Assembly (NCBI GenBank): GCA_029263455.1
Contig: JAJCXM010000026.1
Coordinates: forward strand, 124,001-188,000
Length of the DNA: 64,000 nt
Direction: 5' to 3'
Origin: Holophagae bacterium
GTDB taxonomy: Bacteria > Acidobacteriota > Holophagae > Acanthopleuribacterales > Acanthopleuribacteraceae
Shown here: one piece after another, positions 52,301 through 59,599 of the stretch
Layout of the letters: the number at the start of each line of letters is the position of its first letter
How positions within the stretch are numbered: position 1 is the first letter of the stretch
The notes under the pieces: generated by a model
Seen by the model: only the letters and a program-made list of their open reading frames with translations
What the model was told of the DNA's origin: nothing
Databases searched by the model: none
Made by a program: the position numbers and the translations under genes

Positions 52301-52480
52301 CAAGTACACAAACTCATTGCCATTGGCACGTTAGAAGATCGCATAGACATGATGATTGAACGCAAACGCGAGTTAGCCGAGAACATTATTGAGACAGACG
52401 AGAATTGGGTGGCTCAACTTTCGACCCAAGCGTTGCGCGATGTGTTGAGTCTGTCCGTAGACCAAGGAGATGCTATATGA
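49313..52480 (+). CDS. SNF2-family DNA-dependent ATPase/helicase
   Basis: This 1055-residue protein has a long N-terminal region (residues ~1-560) resembling the SNF2-associated bacterial domain (DUF3670-like), then a full SNF2 core: ADDMGLGKTIQLLALLL (motif I), VCPMSVVGNWHREAARF (Ia), DEAQNIKNP (II), ALTGTPVENKLSELWSIM (III), IFTQFTEMG and FRIGQTRNVQVHKLIA (V-VI). It is an ATP-driven translocase on double-stranded DNA. ATG 49313 has GGAG upstream, four bases away. The SWIM-domain gene overlaps its end by ATGA. Pairs of SNF2 ATPase and SWIM protein are widespread in bacteria, usually linked to DNA or RNA-polymerase remodelling, with no defined role. Confidence 0.93.
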   Translation: MLITHGVWTTARTDQPGLMLWVEDERLCNRARQFEPISDFATHTRRSRNGQEMDSHPFAVEGRRLMDILLPESAADPSRFRQLTTIELLLPTQDTGPMPSPWVKDSGQANAHTRLDPWRIPAVCLSPPKALQWLLDPRRKSSTVSFQYADSVLFWREAANLVLYCLIHGTYWPALNEVDHQIKTHWVLNERILANQLEHLKKKLPESCQAEWSADGTRRTKDAVIKEFFNTTIDYMIRNVTGSRLMANFPQSKGSRRRKKQNPLDMLTLPFLKSGFSKQNTFSAARDVQAAFVALTLNWLKHRSEDHPSQWRTCFTLLPPNIDGATIEDMDPKLRIWRVAFSLQNARQEANQIYAQDIWENTVPTQTSTGETLAELLLKGLGRALKHFKPLRRALEYAYPTHVDLNTEEAHAFLSEQTPHLQQAGLGVVTPAWWTKSVKPLKTKLKIDGSVFQGNSMMGFDSVVNFEWRASVGEKTLSNDAFSKLVKNKLALLPIEGQWVEIKQDDLVNTLTFFDDHDSKGEMRLVDAMNMGLKSDDLRTAMDDARFDYRGALAQLFNGDQEKVSIVAQPQKFKGTLRPYQELGLSWLAFHHHLGFGACLADDMGLGKTIQLLALLLWEREKLKAETKGKPTLLVCPMSVVGNWHREAARFGPSLKVMIHHGTDRHEEESFLRAYKKFDLIITTYHLVNRDQETLSKVNWHRIVLDEAQNIKNPAAQQTQAIHQLDSNHRIALTGTPVENKLSELWSIMEFLNPSYLGKLRDFQSRFATPIEKQKNKERAELLRQLTRPFILRRLKSDQRIIKDLPEKIEMKVYCDLIEEQAAIYKAYVQKQLDEIERADGIHRNQLVLTTLMKLKQICNHPVHFLKDGTEIHERSGKLMRLTEMLEEALDEGDKSLIFTQFTEMGKILVEYLSKQFGEEVLFLHGGVDQPKRQAMVDRFQSPTGPRLFILTVKTGGTGLNLTAANHVFHYDRWWNPAVENQATDRAFRIGQTRNVQVHKLIAIGTLEDRIDMMIERKRELAENIIETDENWVAQLSTQALRDVLSLSVDQGDAI

Positions 52481-53382
52481 GATATGCCTCAGGAAAAAGA
52501 GGGAATGGCAAAAGCAGCAAAAAAGCCAATCCCACCATCAACCTGACAGGCATGCCTCCTCAAGCGCAACAAACCTGGTGGTCGCAAAGGTTCATCACCG
52601 TTCTTGAATCATTCAAGTTGGGCGGACGACTCGCACGCGGAAAGGCATACGCTCAAGAAGCAAAAGTGCTTAAGATAAATATTTCTAGTGGTTTAGTGAC
52701 AGCGTCTGTACAAGGGAGTCGGAAATCATCCTATCGCATATCCATACGTTTTGAACCGTTGCCGGATCAAGCATGGAAACATGTACTCCATAACATGACG
52801 CGCAAGGCCATTTATGCGGCTGAAATGTTACTTGACCGCATGCCGACCGACATCGAGTCTGTTTTTGCCTACGCAGGCGTCAGCCTTTTTCCCGAGCGAC
52901 TGGAAGATTTGAAATCCGAATGTGATTGTCCCGACTGGTCCAATCCCTGTAAACACATCGCCGCCACCTATTATGTGTTGGCACAACATTTTGACCTTGA
53001 CCCTTTCCTCATCTTCGTTTGGCGTGGTCGGCTCAAAACGCAGATCTTGGAAGCTTTGAGGCAGACCTGGAAACAGGGCCGGCCCCGTTCGACACCTCTG
53101 ACATCGGTACGCGATTCGCTTGCTCCAGATGTTATGCAGCTCTTCTGGCACGGCATAGACCCAAATGATCACGCTGCGCCCTTAGATCCCTACTCCAAAG
53201 CGGTGCCAGACACCAGTATCAAGGGTCTTGGAGCCGCGCCCCTCGAGCTGAACGGCCAAGAATTGGGCAGTATTCTGGCAGAGTGTTATCTGGAAGTCTC
53301 TGAAGGTATTCGTGATTGGTCCAAACAGACTTATCGTGGCCAGGATCTGGTGGCAGCTGGAGAGGCGGTTAGACATGAATGA
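52477..53382 (+). CDS. SWIM zinc-finger protein
   Basis: A 301-residue protein with a SWIM zinc-binding motif C-x-C-x6-C-x-H (SECDCPDWSNPCKHIAATYY, near residue 148). The N-terminal region is basic (GKRGNGKSSKKA). The ~150 residues before the finger bear NISSGLVTASVQGSRKSSYRISIRF, a beta-hairpin typical of the family. SWIM domains bind DNA or proteins. ATG 52477 overlaps the SNF2 stop (ATGA) with AAGGAG seven bases upstream. The stop overlaps the next gene by eight bases. It most likely acts with the SNF2 ATPase. Confidence 0.9.
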   Translation: MRYASGKRGNGKSSKKANPTINLTGMPPQAQQTWWSQRFITVLESFKLGGRLARGKAYAQEAKVLKINISSGLVTASVQGSRKSSYRISIRFEPLPDQAWKHVLHNMTRKAIYAAEMLLDRMPTDIESVFAYAGVSLFPERLEDLKSECDCPDWSNPCKHIAATYYVLAQHFDLDPFLIFVWRGRLKTQILEALRQTWKQGRPRSTPLTSVRDSLAPDVMQLFWHGIDPNDHAAPLDPYSKAVPDTSIKGLGAAPLELNGQELGSILAECYLEVSEGIRDWSKQTYRGQDLVAAGEAVRHE

Positions 53383-53650
53383 ATTACCGGCACTCACCCA
53401 ACTTCGATTGATGGCTATTGCGCTCATTCAAGAAGGAACAGGCGATCTAGCACCTGAATTTGAGGAAGAATTTGCCCATTTTGAGCGCAACGGTTTGCCA
53501 TGGCGCGAGTACACGATCAACCAAATCAACGGACAAACGTTACCGGCTGAATTCATCCTTGCCGCTATCCACAAAAAATGGAAGGACAGCCGACATAAAA
53601 ACAAAGAACTCTTTACCCGACAGATCTTGTCCGAATGGGGATTTCTTTAG
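53375..53650 (+). CDS. Small unknown protein of the SNF2-SWIM operon
   Basis: A 91-residue, mainly helical protein (MNELPALTQLRLMAIALIQEG...). I do not recognise a family. Charged and amphipathic segments such as EFILAAIHKKWKDSRHKNKEL suggest a soluble partner protein. ATG 53375 overlaps the SWIM stop by eight bases, which, with the bolA start ten bases after its own stop, argues for a single coupled transcript. The function can only be guessed from the neighbours. Confidence 0.72.
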   Translation: MNELPALTQLRLMAIALIQEGTGDLAPEFEEEFAHFERNGLPWREYTINQINGQTLPAEFILAAIHKKWKDSRHKNKELFTRQILSEWGFL

Positions 53651-53659
53651 GAGTCAACA

Positions 53660-53974
53660 ATGCGCATACAAGGTCAGATCGAATCAAAACTAAATCACGC
53701 CTTTTCACCTCAGCACTTGGACGTGATCAACGAAAGTCACAACCACAGCGTACCGACCGGATCGGAATCTCATTTTAAAGTAGTGGTTGTCAGCGAGTCT
53801 TTTGCCGACTTAAACCGAATACAGCGTCACCGCGCCGTCCATCACGCATTAGCCCATGAGTTGAGTCATGATATCCATGCTTTGACCATGCATCTGTATA
53901 CAACAAAAGAGTGGGAAGTACGCCGTGGAGCCGTGGCCGATTCACCAAACTGTCGCGGTGGATCCAAGTCATAA
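53660..53974 (+). CDS. bolA: BolA family protein
   Basis: This 104-residue protein has the BolA/YrbA fold signature: FSPQHLDVINESHNH, then FKVVVVSESFADLNRIQRHRAVHHALAHEL with the conserved R-H and the invariant His region, ending in a SHDIHALTMHLYT strand. BolA proteins bind monothiol glutaredoxins and [2Fe-2S] clusters and some bind DNA. ATG 53660 has TAGGAG six bases upstream. The C-terminal ~15 residues (GAVADSPNCRGGSKS) are an extra tail. It lies ten bases after the small unknown gene. Confidence 0.93.
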   Translation: MRIQGQIESKLNHAFSPQHLDVINESHNHSVPTGSESHFKVVVVSESFADLNRIQRHRAVHHALAHELSHDIHALTMHLYTTKEWEVRRGAVADSPNCRGGSKS

Positions 53975-54236
53975 CGGTCCTTTAGTCAGGCTCGTGCGCC
54001 CTTATCCACACATGCCACCGGTGCGCTGAAGAGCAAACCTGGCTTTTGGGTTCATTTATTGGTCCATAGTACGGGTAAACAGATTGTTCAGTCACGGGTT
54101 TAGGTTGATACTCAAACTGGGTTCAAAATTTTATTAGGTGTGCCACCGATTTCTAACGTATTCCATATATCAGCTGACATCGATTTATGACTTGCCTCAT
54201 GACTAGCCGCTCCACTCCCGAAACGGACAAGCCAAC

Positions 54237-54779
54237 TTGAATCCTGAAAAAGATCTATTGCAACGCATGAAGAACGGCGATGAGTGCGCATTTAAGTCTA
54301 GTTATGAACACTTTTTCCCTATCCTATTACGCCAAATATTCTTTAAGTGCCAAGACCACTCACTTGCAGAAGACATCACACAGGAGGCGTTTCTAAAAGT
54401 TTGGACCCACAGAACATCTATCAGCACTTCAAAACCACTATTTCCTTTCGTAGCGAGAATCGCGCATAACCTGATGCTCGACCGATTCCGAAAAAACAAA
54501 ACCGGCGAAAAGTATAGAGACCAAGTTATCGAAATGAGTCATCGCCACAATCCTGAACCTGATGATTGTTACCAACACAAAGTCCTTGAAGAGGCCATAA
54601 GACGAGCTGTGGCTGATCACCTTCCAGAAAAGTGCCGTCGTGTCTTCTTATTGAGCCGCATTGAACGTATGAGTAACGCGGAGATCGCCTCGCTACTCAA
54701 CGTTTCCAAAAAGACCGTTGAGAACCAGCTCTATCACGCCCTGAAAGTAATCCGCAAGAAATGTTCACAATACCTGTAA
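54237..54779 (+). CDS. ECF sigma factor (FecI/RpoE type)
   Basis: A 180-residue group IV sigma factor. Region 2 covers LLQRMKNGDECAFKSSYEHFFPILLRQIF and DHSLAEDITQEAFLKVWTHR (split), and region 4 covers LPEKCRRVFLLSRIERMSNAEIASLLNVSKKTVENQLYHALKVIRK, with its helix-turn-helix. TTG 54237 is the start because it gives the usual N-terminus 'LLxxxKxGDxxAF'; the next in-frame ATG (54267) would cut into region 2. A TTGATA-17-ATTTTA sequence upstream, at about 54103-54131, is a possible weak promoter. The FecR-like gene follows 39 bases later. Confidence 0.9.
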   Translation: MNPEKDLLQRMKNGDECAFKSSYEHFFPILLRQIFFKCQDHSLAEDITQEAFLKVWTHRTSISTSKPLFPFVARIAHNLMLDRFRKNKTGEKYRDQVIEMSHRHNPEPDDCYQHKVLEEAIRRAVADHLPEKCRRVFLLSRIERMSNAEIASLLNVSKKTVENQLYHALKVIRKKCSQYL

Positions 54780-54818
54780 TCATGAAGCGAACAGACGAAG
54801 TTAAGAGAAGAGGCTCCG

Positions 54819-55724
54819 ATGAGCGATATTAGAGAATGGCTGAAGAGAAAAGACCAAAATCCAGATAAACATGATCCACAAGATCATGACCACGCCGATC
54901 TCGAACGAATTTGGCAAGCTACGGCCGACATGCCCCGCCCGCCTGAGCCCGATATTGAGCGGCACTGGCGTGAATTAAGCGTCGCGATGGCTGAGACACA
55001 CGCTAAACCTTCCTGGAGTCCCGGCCGTTTCCTAACTTTGACAACAACCGCCCTGTGTATCTTGATGGCACTCTGGATATTTGTGGCTAAGGATAATGAT
55101 CGCATTATCCGAACGAAACGCGGGGAGCATCAACAACTTGAGCTGGCTGACGGCAGCAAAATCAGGTTAAACGCCGACTCGGCTCTACGCATCTACCGTG
55201 ACTTTGATGAAGCCCACCGAAAGGTCGCACTCGAAGGTGAAGCCTATTTCGAGGTAAAACCCTCACAGCAAGCATTTGTGGTTGAAGTCGCCGACCTGGA
55301 GGTCACTGTTTTAGGTACCCAATTCAACATACGGTCAAGAGAGTATGGCGTTGAAATAGGTGTCTATTCTGGCGTAATTGAAGTCCAAACAGACCAGAAC
55401 AATTTTTTGACCCTGAAAGCGGGTCAACACATGTTCTGCCCCACCAACGGGCCACCAGAAGCTATCGCCATGCTAGCCGATGAGCACGGACCACCCTGGC
55501 TACAAGGCGGACTACGGCTGCAAGACACCGCGCTGGTTGATGTATGTTTGGAACTGGAACGCCGCTACGACGTTCGCATCCTAATTCAAGACGCTTCGAT
55601 CCAAAATAAACGTGTTTCAGGATGGCTAGACGGTCAGGATGCGCGCACCGTAATGCAGTCGTTGTGTTATCTGACCGAAACCCAGCTCGTTGAATCCGAA
55701 AACCAATTCGTGATTACACTTTAG
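54819..55724 (+). CDS. FecR-type anti-sigma/sigma-regulator protein
   Basis: A 301-residue inner-membrane protein. The N-terminal ~65 residues are cytoplasmic and would contact the sigma factor. One membrane helix lies at ~70-90 (TLTTTALCILMALWIFVA). The periplasmic FecR domain follows: LELADGSKIRLNADSALRIYRDF, EGEAYFEVKP and VLGTQFNIRS. The C-terminal ~80 residues resemble the DUF4974/STN-like ending (LVDVCLELERRYDVRILIQDASI). FecR proteins transmit a signal from a TonB receptor. None is adjacent here. ATG 54819 has a GAGG-type site. Confidence 0.9.
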   Translation: MSDIREWLKRKDQNPDKHDPQDHDHADLERIWQATADMPRPPEPDIERHWRELSVAMAETHAKPSWSPGRFLTLTTTALCILMALWIFVAKDNDRIIRTKRGEHQQLELADGSKIRLNADSALRIYRDFDEAHRKVALEGEAYFEVKPSQQAFVVEVADLEVTVLGTQFNIRSREYGVEIGVYSGVIEVQTDQNNFLTLKAGQHMFCPTNGPPEAIAMLADEHGPPWLQGGLRLQDTALVDVCLELERRYDVRILIQDASIQNKRVSGWLDGQDARTVMQSLCYLTETQLVESENQFVITL

Positions 55725-55928
55725 CTGGACTGTTCGACGTTTTTGTAGCTCATTTGCTTCTTAGCACTAGATCACTTTCCATTTTGATCAGTTGAACGCA
55801 GACCGATGGGGTTTGGTATTGCCTCCTGTTCAGCATCAAATATGTTAACCAAATTTAGGCAAGATTATTGATCCATTTAAGTTAACGCTTGATTTGTTCG
55901 GAAAAAGCATGGCCTTTTTGTGTATGCT

Positions 55929-58124
55929 ATGGCCATCGTGATTTCCACTTCCAACCTCAAAATTAGTCTGAGATTAGCGTTACAGGACCAGCATCGAGCC
56001 TGGATTGAACGCCATCTGTTGCCGTACCAGAGTGAACTCAGGTTCGTCGATAAAGACGCTGATTTGGAGTTTGTAGACGACCCTGACGCAGCTTCTGGAG
56101 AACGCAGCATACTCATCCATACAACGACTGAAATCGACTCCGTTTGTTTGGAATCTTTTGTCGACTTCTGCACGGCTTTCGACAACTTTAGGTTGCCAAT
56201 GATCTTGCGACGCGAGATCGGGACACTTAAGGCCAGTCACCTCCGGGAAACGCAGCGGTCCAATATCGCAGACCGCCAAATATTCCGACAAACATTTGAA
56301 ACGAATCAAGCCATTAAGTTACTAATCGATCCTATTTCGGGTCAGTTAATCGATGCTAACCAATCGGCATGCCGTTTTTATGGCTACGAAAAGGCGGAGC
56401 TACTCAAGCTACGTATTTCAGACATTAATGTGCTCACCGAACCTGAAGTTAAAGCTGAAATGAGACGTGCTCAATCTAAGAGCCAACTTTTCTTCCGTTT
56501 CAAACATAGACTCAAAAACGGCGAGATTCGTGAAGTTGAAGTCTATAGCGGTCCCGTACAAATGGACGACCGCACCGTCCTTTTCTCCATCATCGTTGAT
56601 GTATCCGCTCGCGAGTACGCATTGGCCGCGCTGGAAACCAGCATGAAAAATTTTAAGGCCTTATTTGAGCATAATCCTGACGGCATGATACTAGCCGACG
56701 CCCAAGCTGCCATCCAAGATATCAATCATGTAGGACTCACACTAATAGGATACGAACGAAAAGAGGCTTTATCTCTGACCCTGCGGGAGCTTTGGGCGGA
56801 CCAAGACAAAGAGCACGGGTCCCAAGCATTCAAACGCGTCGCAAGTGGCGAAGTGGTTCGAACCGAGCAGCGTATTCGACGCTTCGATGGTGAAATTATT
56901 GACGTCGAAATTCACGCCAAGCAATTACCTGACGGTCGATTGCTCGGGTTGGTCCGCGACTTGACGCAGCAGAAAATAGCCGATGCCGAACGACTGGTTT
57001 GGGAAGAACACCTTCGCCAATCCCAAAAACTCGAATCAATCGGACGTCTCGCTGGCGGCATCGCGCATGACATGAATAATTTACTCTCGCCTATCATGGG
57101 TTACGCAGAATTAGGGTCCATGCGGCAGACACCGCAAGAGAAGGATCATGCCTTTAAGCGGATCATGGAAGCGGCTGATCGAGCCAAGGAGCTAACCACT
57201 CGACTGCTGGCTTTCAGCCGAAAACAGGTACTAGACCGTAAGAATCTGCAGTTAAATACGGTCATTGAACGATTTGTTTCGCTGATGCATCGCATTATCG
57301 GGGAAGACATTGCGATGCAACTGGATTTGGCAAAGGACCTGCCATTGATTTTTGCGGATCCGGGTCAATTGGAGCAGGTTGTACTTAACTTGGTCATCAA
57401 TGCCCGAGACGCCTTGGCTGAAGGGGGCGAAATCAGAATCGCAACGAGCAGTAACCGACTAGGTGACCTCCATTACGTAACCTTAGCCGTGACCGACGAC
57501 GGTATCGGCATGCAGCCTGACGTTCTAAAACGGGCATTAGAGCCTTTTTTCACCACTAAGAATGAGACCAAAGGCACTGGCCTCGGATTGGCCGTCGTTC
57601 ACGGTATCGTCTCCCAACATGAAGGCCGTGTCGAAATTGAAAGCACGCCCGGTTACGGTTCCTCCATCAAAATTACTTTTCCCGCGTCCACAGGTGAAGA
57701 ACACATCGAACCGCAGATGGCACCCCAAGAAATAGATATCAGAGGAAACGAACATTTGGTCATCGTGGAAGACGACCCAACCGTTCAAAGCTTCCTAGAA
57801 GAAGGCCTTAGACAACAGGGCTACCGCATCGACGCCTTCGGTGACCCTAGAGCCATGTTGCATTGGTTGTCGCGCACGCCAAAGCCCGAAATCGATCTCA
57901 TCATTACCGACGTAGTGATGCCTTCCATGCGCGGACCCGCGTTAATACAAGCCATTCGCGAACGTATAGGGCCTATCCGTGCTTTATTAATCTCTGGCTA
58001 TCCAGAAGCCGCAAACTTTGAGCACGTCTTGAAATCCAAATACCTTTCTTTCTTGCGTAAGCCATTCACGATAACCAAGCTCCTCCGCGAAGTGCGTAAA
58101 TTGTTGGGTGACGAGATTGAGTAG
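55929..58124 (+). CDS. PAS-domain hybrid histidine kinase
   Basis: A ~731-residue cytoplasmic sensor kinase without membrane helices. After an unfamiliar ~120-residue N-terminus come two PAS domains (~125-245, ~245-370: ACRFYGYEKAELL and GLTLIGYERKEAL), then HisKA with phospho-acceptor H in LAGGIAHDMNNLLSPIMGYA, HATPase_c (NLVINARDAL, DDGIGM, GTGLGLAVVHGI) and a C-terminal receiver with LIITDVVMPSMRG, LISGYPE and RKPF. The HDMNNLL motif is typical of hybrid kinases lacking a dedicated DNA-binding regulator. GTG 55920 is an alternative start; no ribosome site distinguishes them. No output gene is adjacent. Confidence 0.9.
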   Translation: MAIVISTSNLKISLRLALQDQHRAWIERHLLPYQSELRFVDKDADLEFVDDPDAASGERSILIHTTTEIDSVCLESFVDFCTAFDNFRLPMILRREIGTLKASHLRETQRSNIADRQIFRQTFETNQAIKLLIDPISGQLIDANQSACRFYGYEKAELLKLRISDINVLTEPEVKAEMRRAQSKSQLFFRFKHRLKNGEIREVEVYSGPVQMDDRTVLFSIIVDVSAREYALAALETSMKNFKALFEHNPDGMILADAQAAIQDINHVGLTLIGYERKEALSLTLRELWADQDKEHGSQAFKRVASGEVVRTEQRIRRFDGEIIDVEIHAKQLPDGRLLGLVRDLTQQKIADAERLVWEEHLRQSQKLESIGRLAGGIAHDMNNLLSPIMGYAELGSMRQTPQEKDHAFKRIMEAADRAKELTTRLLAFSRKQVLDRKNLQLNTVIERFVSLMHRIIGEDIAMQLDLAKDLPLIFADPGQLEQVVLNLVINARDALAEGGEIRIATSSNRLGDLHYVTLAVTDDGIGMQPDVLKRALEPFFTTKNETKGTGLGLAVVHGIVSQHEGRVEIESTPGYGSSIKITFPASTGEEHIEPQMAPQEIDIRGNEHLVIVEDDPTVQSFLEEGLRQQGYRIDAFGDPRAMLHWLSRTPKPEIDLIITDVVMPSMRGPALIQAIRERIGPIRALLISGYPEAANFEHVLKSKYLSFLRKPFTITKLLREVRKLLGDEIE

Positions 58125-58544
58125 ATCCCCCATCAGCATGGAAGAGATTTATGTCACCACTAGCTAGCATCCAATTCAGCGGGTAATGCGAGCTGCAAAT
58201 CTCGCCACAAAGTAGCCTGGCCTACAGAATCAAGTTTGGTATACCCTTTATTTCAAGCATTTTATAATCACGCTGAGCCACGCATTAAGATCCGATAACA
58301 CTCAAGCGAACCAGGACTGCGGGAAAAACGCGGCGCAGGATTATGTATTAATCTCGTTACCCTGGGCGGCTTGGATAGCGATTTGTTGGTCCCATAACAA
58401 TTGTCGAGACCCTAAAAACGAACACCTGACTTTAGGCCCTCCCAATGCCATCTGCATCCTTTAAACCTCGCCAATACTGTTTAGGATCAGCAAGCATTAG
58501 CGTGAAGGTCACTGATTCTGGGAATTATGTGCTGTAGGACGACA
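58125..58544. other. 420-base intergenic region
   Basis: Both flanking genes end here, convergently. I find no gene with a ribosome site. A 30-codon frame at ~58446-58536 has no recognisable product. No strong hairpin with a T tail was found near either stop, so termination is not explained by the visible sequence. Confidence 0.5.
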
Positions 58545-59402
58545 TCAGCGCGGCGAGCCCTCGTAAATAACCATGAGTCCGCGTGCCAACGCAGCCGGAA
58601 AAACACTATTGTGAATTTCGCCCTCAAAGACTTGTGTCGTCAACTTCAAATTCGGATAGGCTCTCTTTTTCAAGCGTTTAGCGAATTCATTCAAGTCACT
58701 TACCATGGTCAGTCGAATTAGGGGCGGCTCTTCTCGTCCCCCAATGGCCAGGTACACGTGGGCGTTCAGATCTTTTGCTACTTCGGCATAGGCTGCCTCA
58801 AGGCGGAAGATGACCTTTTCGTCATACCAATACGACGGACTCACAATCAAATAGCGCTGAAAGGATTGTGGAGAAGTCAGCAATACCCAAGAGGCGAACA
58901 GACCACCAAATGAATGTCCAACCAGAGCTTTGTCGTTCTCATCTATCCGATAATGCTTGAGTAAAAATGGCAGGAACTCTGTGTTTATGATCTCTAGAAA
59001 CTTAGCCGCGCCCCCGGAATGTTTCTGAAACTCGGGTCCATACCCACCTTCTAATGTATGTGTCGGCGTATAGTCACGGGTACGATTGATACGATAGTCC
59101 CGTGGGTTTTCTATGCCACCTGGATAAGCAATGCTAACCAGGATCACTGGTCCGATATTACCTCGGTCAGCAAAATGCTCGACAACCCCATGCGCCAGCG
59201 GAAATGCATAGTCAGCATCAAGCGTAACCAAGACCGGGTAGGTCTTATCGTTTTTTTGGTAATCTATCGGTAAGCTTATATACAACACATAATCGCGCTG
59301 ACCCAATTCGGAAGAGAAGGTTCTTACTTCAGATCGTGGCAAGGAAAAGGCAGGCAACTGTTGGGCCAAAGGCGCACAAACAATCAGGGTTAGACAAAAC
59401 AT
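58545..59402 (-). CDS. Exported esterase, alpha/beta hydrolase (Fes/IroE-like family)
   Basis: A ~285-residue protein with a signal peptide (MFCLTLIVCAPLAQQ). It belongs to the putative-esterase/siderophore-esterase group: YVLYISLPIDYQKNDKTYPVLVTLDADYAFPL (split), then FGGLFASWVLL with nucleophile Ser in VGHSFGG, and the His in VFEGEIHNSVFPAAL. The Asp/Glu partner is likely in IGGREE. Such periplasmic enzymes hydrolyse ester-linked siderophores or sugar esters; the substrate is not known. ATG 59402 is chosen because GAGG is five bases upstream; the frame's first codon is GTG 59408. It is divergent from the ankyrin-repeat gene. Confidence 0.85.
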   Translation of the reverse strand: MFCLTLIVCAPLAQQLPAFSLPRSEVRTFSSELGQRDYVLYISLPIDYQKNDKTYPVLVTLDADYAFPLAHGVVEHFADRGNIGPVILVSIAYPGGIENPRDYRINRTRDYTPTHTLEGGYGPEFQKHSGGAAKFLEIINTEFLPFLLKHYRIDENDKALVGHSFGGLFASWVLLTSPQSFQRYLIVSPSYWYDEKVIFRLEAAYAEVAKDLNAHVYLAIGGREEPPLIRLTMVSDLNEFAKRLKKRAYPNLKLTTQVFEGEIHNSVFPAALARGLMVIYEGSPR

Positions 59403-59599
59403 ATCCACCTCAGTTGATCAATTAGCATAACGCCTTTTACGCAGGTTTGAATCCTGAGTTCCATATCGTCCAAGCTAGTTGTTTTCATAGCGGTTTTGGC
59501 AATTACAAAGTGGAACGTCTCTTGCTCCACCGCTTAGGAATACAAGAGAATGCCATAGAAGAATATGAAAGCGCCTTTTGCGATCACGGAGCACTTATT

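Noticed and set aside
59409-59456. tRNA-like segments between the esterase and ankyrin genes: CTCAGTTG (D-arm-like), CTTTTA (Lys-anticodon-like), GCAGGTTTGAATCCTG (T-arm-like)
   Set aside because: The order is right, but the distance between D-arm and T-arm is about nine bases too short, no acceptor stem pairs, and the D-arm overlaps the ribosome site of the esterase gene. At most a decayed relic; a tRNAscan-SE run would settle it.
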